Below are positions 63,389 through 64,000 of a DNA stretch of 64,000 nt, in pieces; position 1 is the stretch's first letter; every line of letters begins with the position of its first letter. The DNA is from Variovorax paradoxus EPS. Its GTDB lineage: Bacteria > Pseudomonadota > Gammaproteobacteria > Burkholderiales > Burkholderiaceae_C. A program made the position numbers and the translations under genes. Location of the stretch: positions 1,426,001 through 1,490,000 of the forward strand of contig NC_014931.1 in the NCBI RefSeq assembly GCF_000184745.1, written 5' to 3'. The notes under the pieces were generated by a model, which was not told the DNA's origin, made no database searches, and worked only from the letters and a program-made list of their open reading frames with translations.

Positions 63389-63437
63389 AATAGCGTCAAA
63401 CGGGGGATCGAATTACCCCGGAACAGAAAGAGGTCAC

Positions 63438-64000
63438 ATGCGATACCCCGCAGCGGAAACCGCCGAAAAGCACCAGAAGATCCTTGCCGAGGCTTCGCGC
63501 CTCTTCAAGGAGCGCGGCTTTGGCGTGAGCGTGAGCGAGATCATGAAAACCACGGGCCTGACGCACGGGCCCTTCTACAACCACTTCGATTCGAAGGAGG
63601 CGCTGATGGCCGAGTGCATCACGCACTCCGCCGCGTCCGCGCTCGCCGATCTCGATGTGGCCGGCGAAACGTCCGAGGGCATGCGCGCCTACGTGCAGGG
63701 CTACCTGAGCCACGAGCACCGCGACGCGCGCGCCGAGGGCTGCCTGATCGCGGCGTTCGCCGGCCAGGCGGGCAACGGCGAAGGCGTGAATGCGTCGCTC
63801 ACGGCGTACCTGAAGTCGGTCATCGACCGGTTCGCCTGCAACTTTCCGTGGCGATCGAAGAAGAATGCGCGGGGCGATGCGATCCGCACGCTGGCGTCGA
63901 TGTACGGCGGCGTCGTGATGGCCCGCGCGGTGGACGACGAGGCGCTGTCGGAGGAGATCCTGCGCGAGGTGCTCGCCGGCCTCGAGGCCGCGCCGAAGTC
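63438..64000 (+). CDS. TetR/AcrR-family regulator, 5' part
   Basis: The frame opens at ATG 63438 and stays open to the window end (187 codons plus two bases), so the C-terminus is missing. The N-terminal HTH is clear: ILAEASRLFKERGFGVSVSE and TTGLTHGPFYNHFDSKEAL. The middle (HRDARAEGCLIAAFAGQAG) resembles TetR_C regulators that often repress a neighbouring SDR gene. AGAAAGAGG lies upstream of the start. It is the likely binder of the two dyads at 63342-63388. Confidence 0.9.
   Translation, partial: MRYPAAETAEKHQKILAEASRLFKERGFGVSVSEIMKTTGLTHGPFYNHFDSKEALMAECITHSAASALADLDVAGETSEGMRAYVQGYLSHEHRDARAEGCLIAAFAGQAGNGEGVNASLTAYLKSVIDRFACNFPWRSKKNARGDAIRTLASMYGGVVMARAVDDEALSEEILREVLAGLEAAPK

Overview
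The window looks like chromosome from a high-GC betaproteobacterium of the Comamonadaceae, most like Variovorax. This rests on the gene content and order (a petABC-sspA-sspB run, lolC/lolD next to recJ, a paa cluster carrying its own Liv-type transporter), the strong G/C third-position bias, and the family of palindromic intergenic repeats. No phage, CRISPR array, insertion sequence or rRNA was seen. There is one tRNA (Thr, TGT).

Layout. 1-3.5 kb: the 3' end of pdxA, mscL, and a large TPR protein with a GT41 (OGT/HMW1C-type) glycosyltransferase domain. 3.6-5.6 kb: a trimeric-autotransporter-like adhesin with near-identical 60-bp repeats, on the same strand as and just upstream of the glycosyltransferase. 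It is very rich in N-X-S/T sites, so the pair may be an adhesin with its own glycosyltransferase. 6-11.4 kb: a LuxR-type regulator whose receiver lacks the phosphoacceptor Asp, the cytochrome bc1 operon petABC with promoter and terminator, sspA-sspB, and tRNA-Thr. 11.4-15.9 kb: an SDR gene, a small HTH-like ORF, a response regulator/histidine kinase pair, and a small membrane peptide in a more A/T-rich setting. 15.9-22.6 kb: recJ with an RpfE-like gene, lolC-lolD, an ECF-like sigma factor divergent from a ClpP-like protease, and ridA.

22.6-33.4 kb: a coherent operon for D-amino-acid compounds. It encodes a peptide-type ABC importer (binding protein, two permeases, two ATPases), a lactonase-fold protein, a D-serine-dehydratase-like PLP enzyme, an RpiR regulator and an N-acyl-D-amino-acid deacylase. 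ridA is divergent, and two palindromes lie in the shared intergenic region. 33.4-34.8 kb: an A/T-rich lipoprotein gene that looks acquired. 34.8-41.7 kb: a secreted lactonase with a bicovalent-FAD sugar-oxidase-like enzyme, a small kinase-like protein, and a LysR / solute-binding-protein / class V aminotransferase cassette. 41.8-44.2 kb: a DUF3649-PepSY-DUF3325 trio behind a Fur-box-like site, typical of siderophore iron use.

44.2-64 kb: a methyltransferase, a flavin reductase and an ICMT-like membrane methyltransferase, then the phenylacetate catabolic cluster. The minus-strand run is paaG-I-K-A-B-C-D-E, livK, livH, livMG (permease and ATPase fused), livF, paaZ and an SDR. Divergent are paaY and a TetR regulator (PaaR-like), with a TetR-type palindrome in the shared promoter region. 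The window ends with an SDR gene and a divergent, truncated TetR gene sharing a promoter region that contains two matching palindromes. Five copies of a ~115-bp nested inverted repeat lie between genes, three of them inside the paa/liv run.
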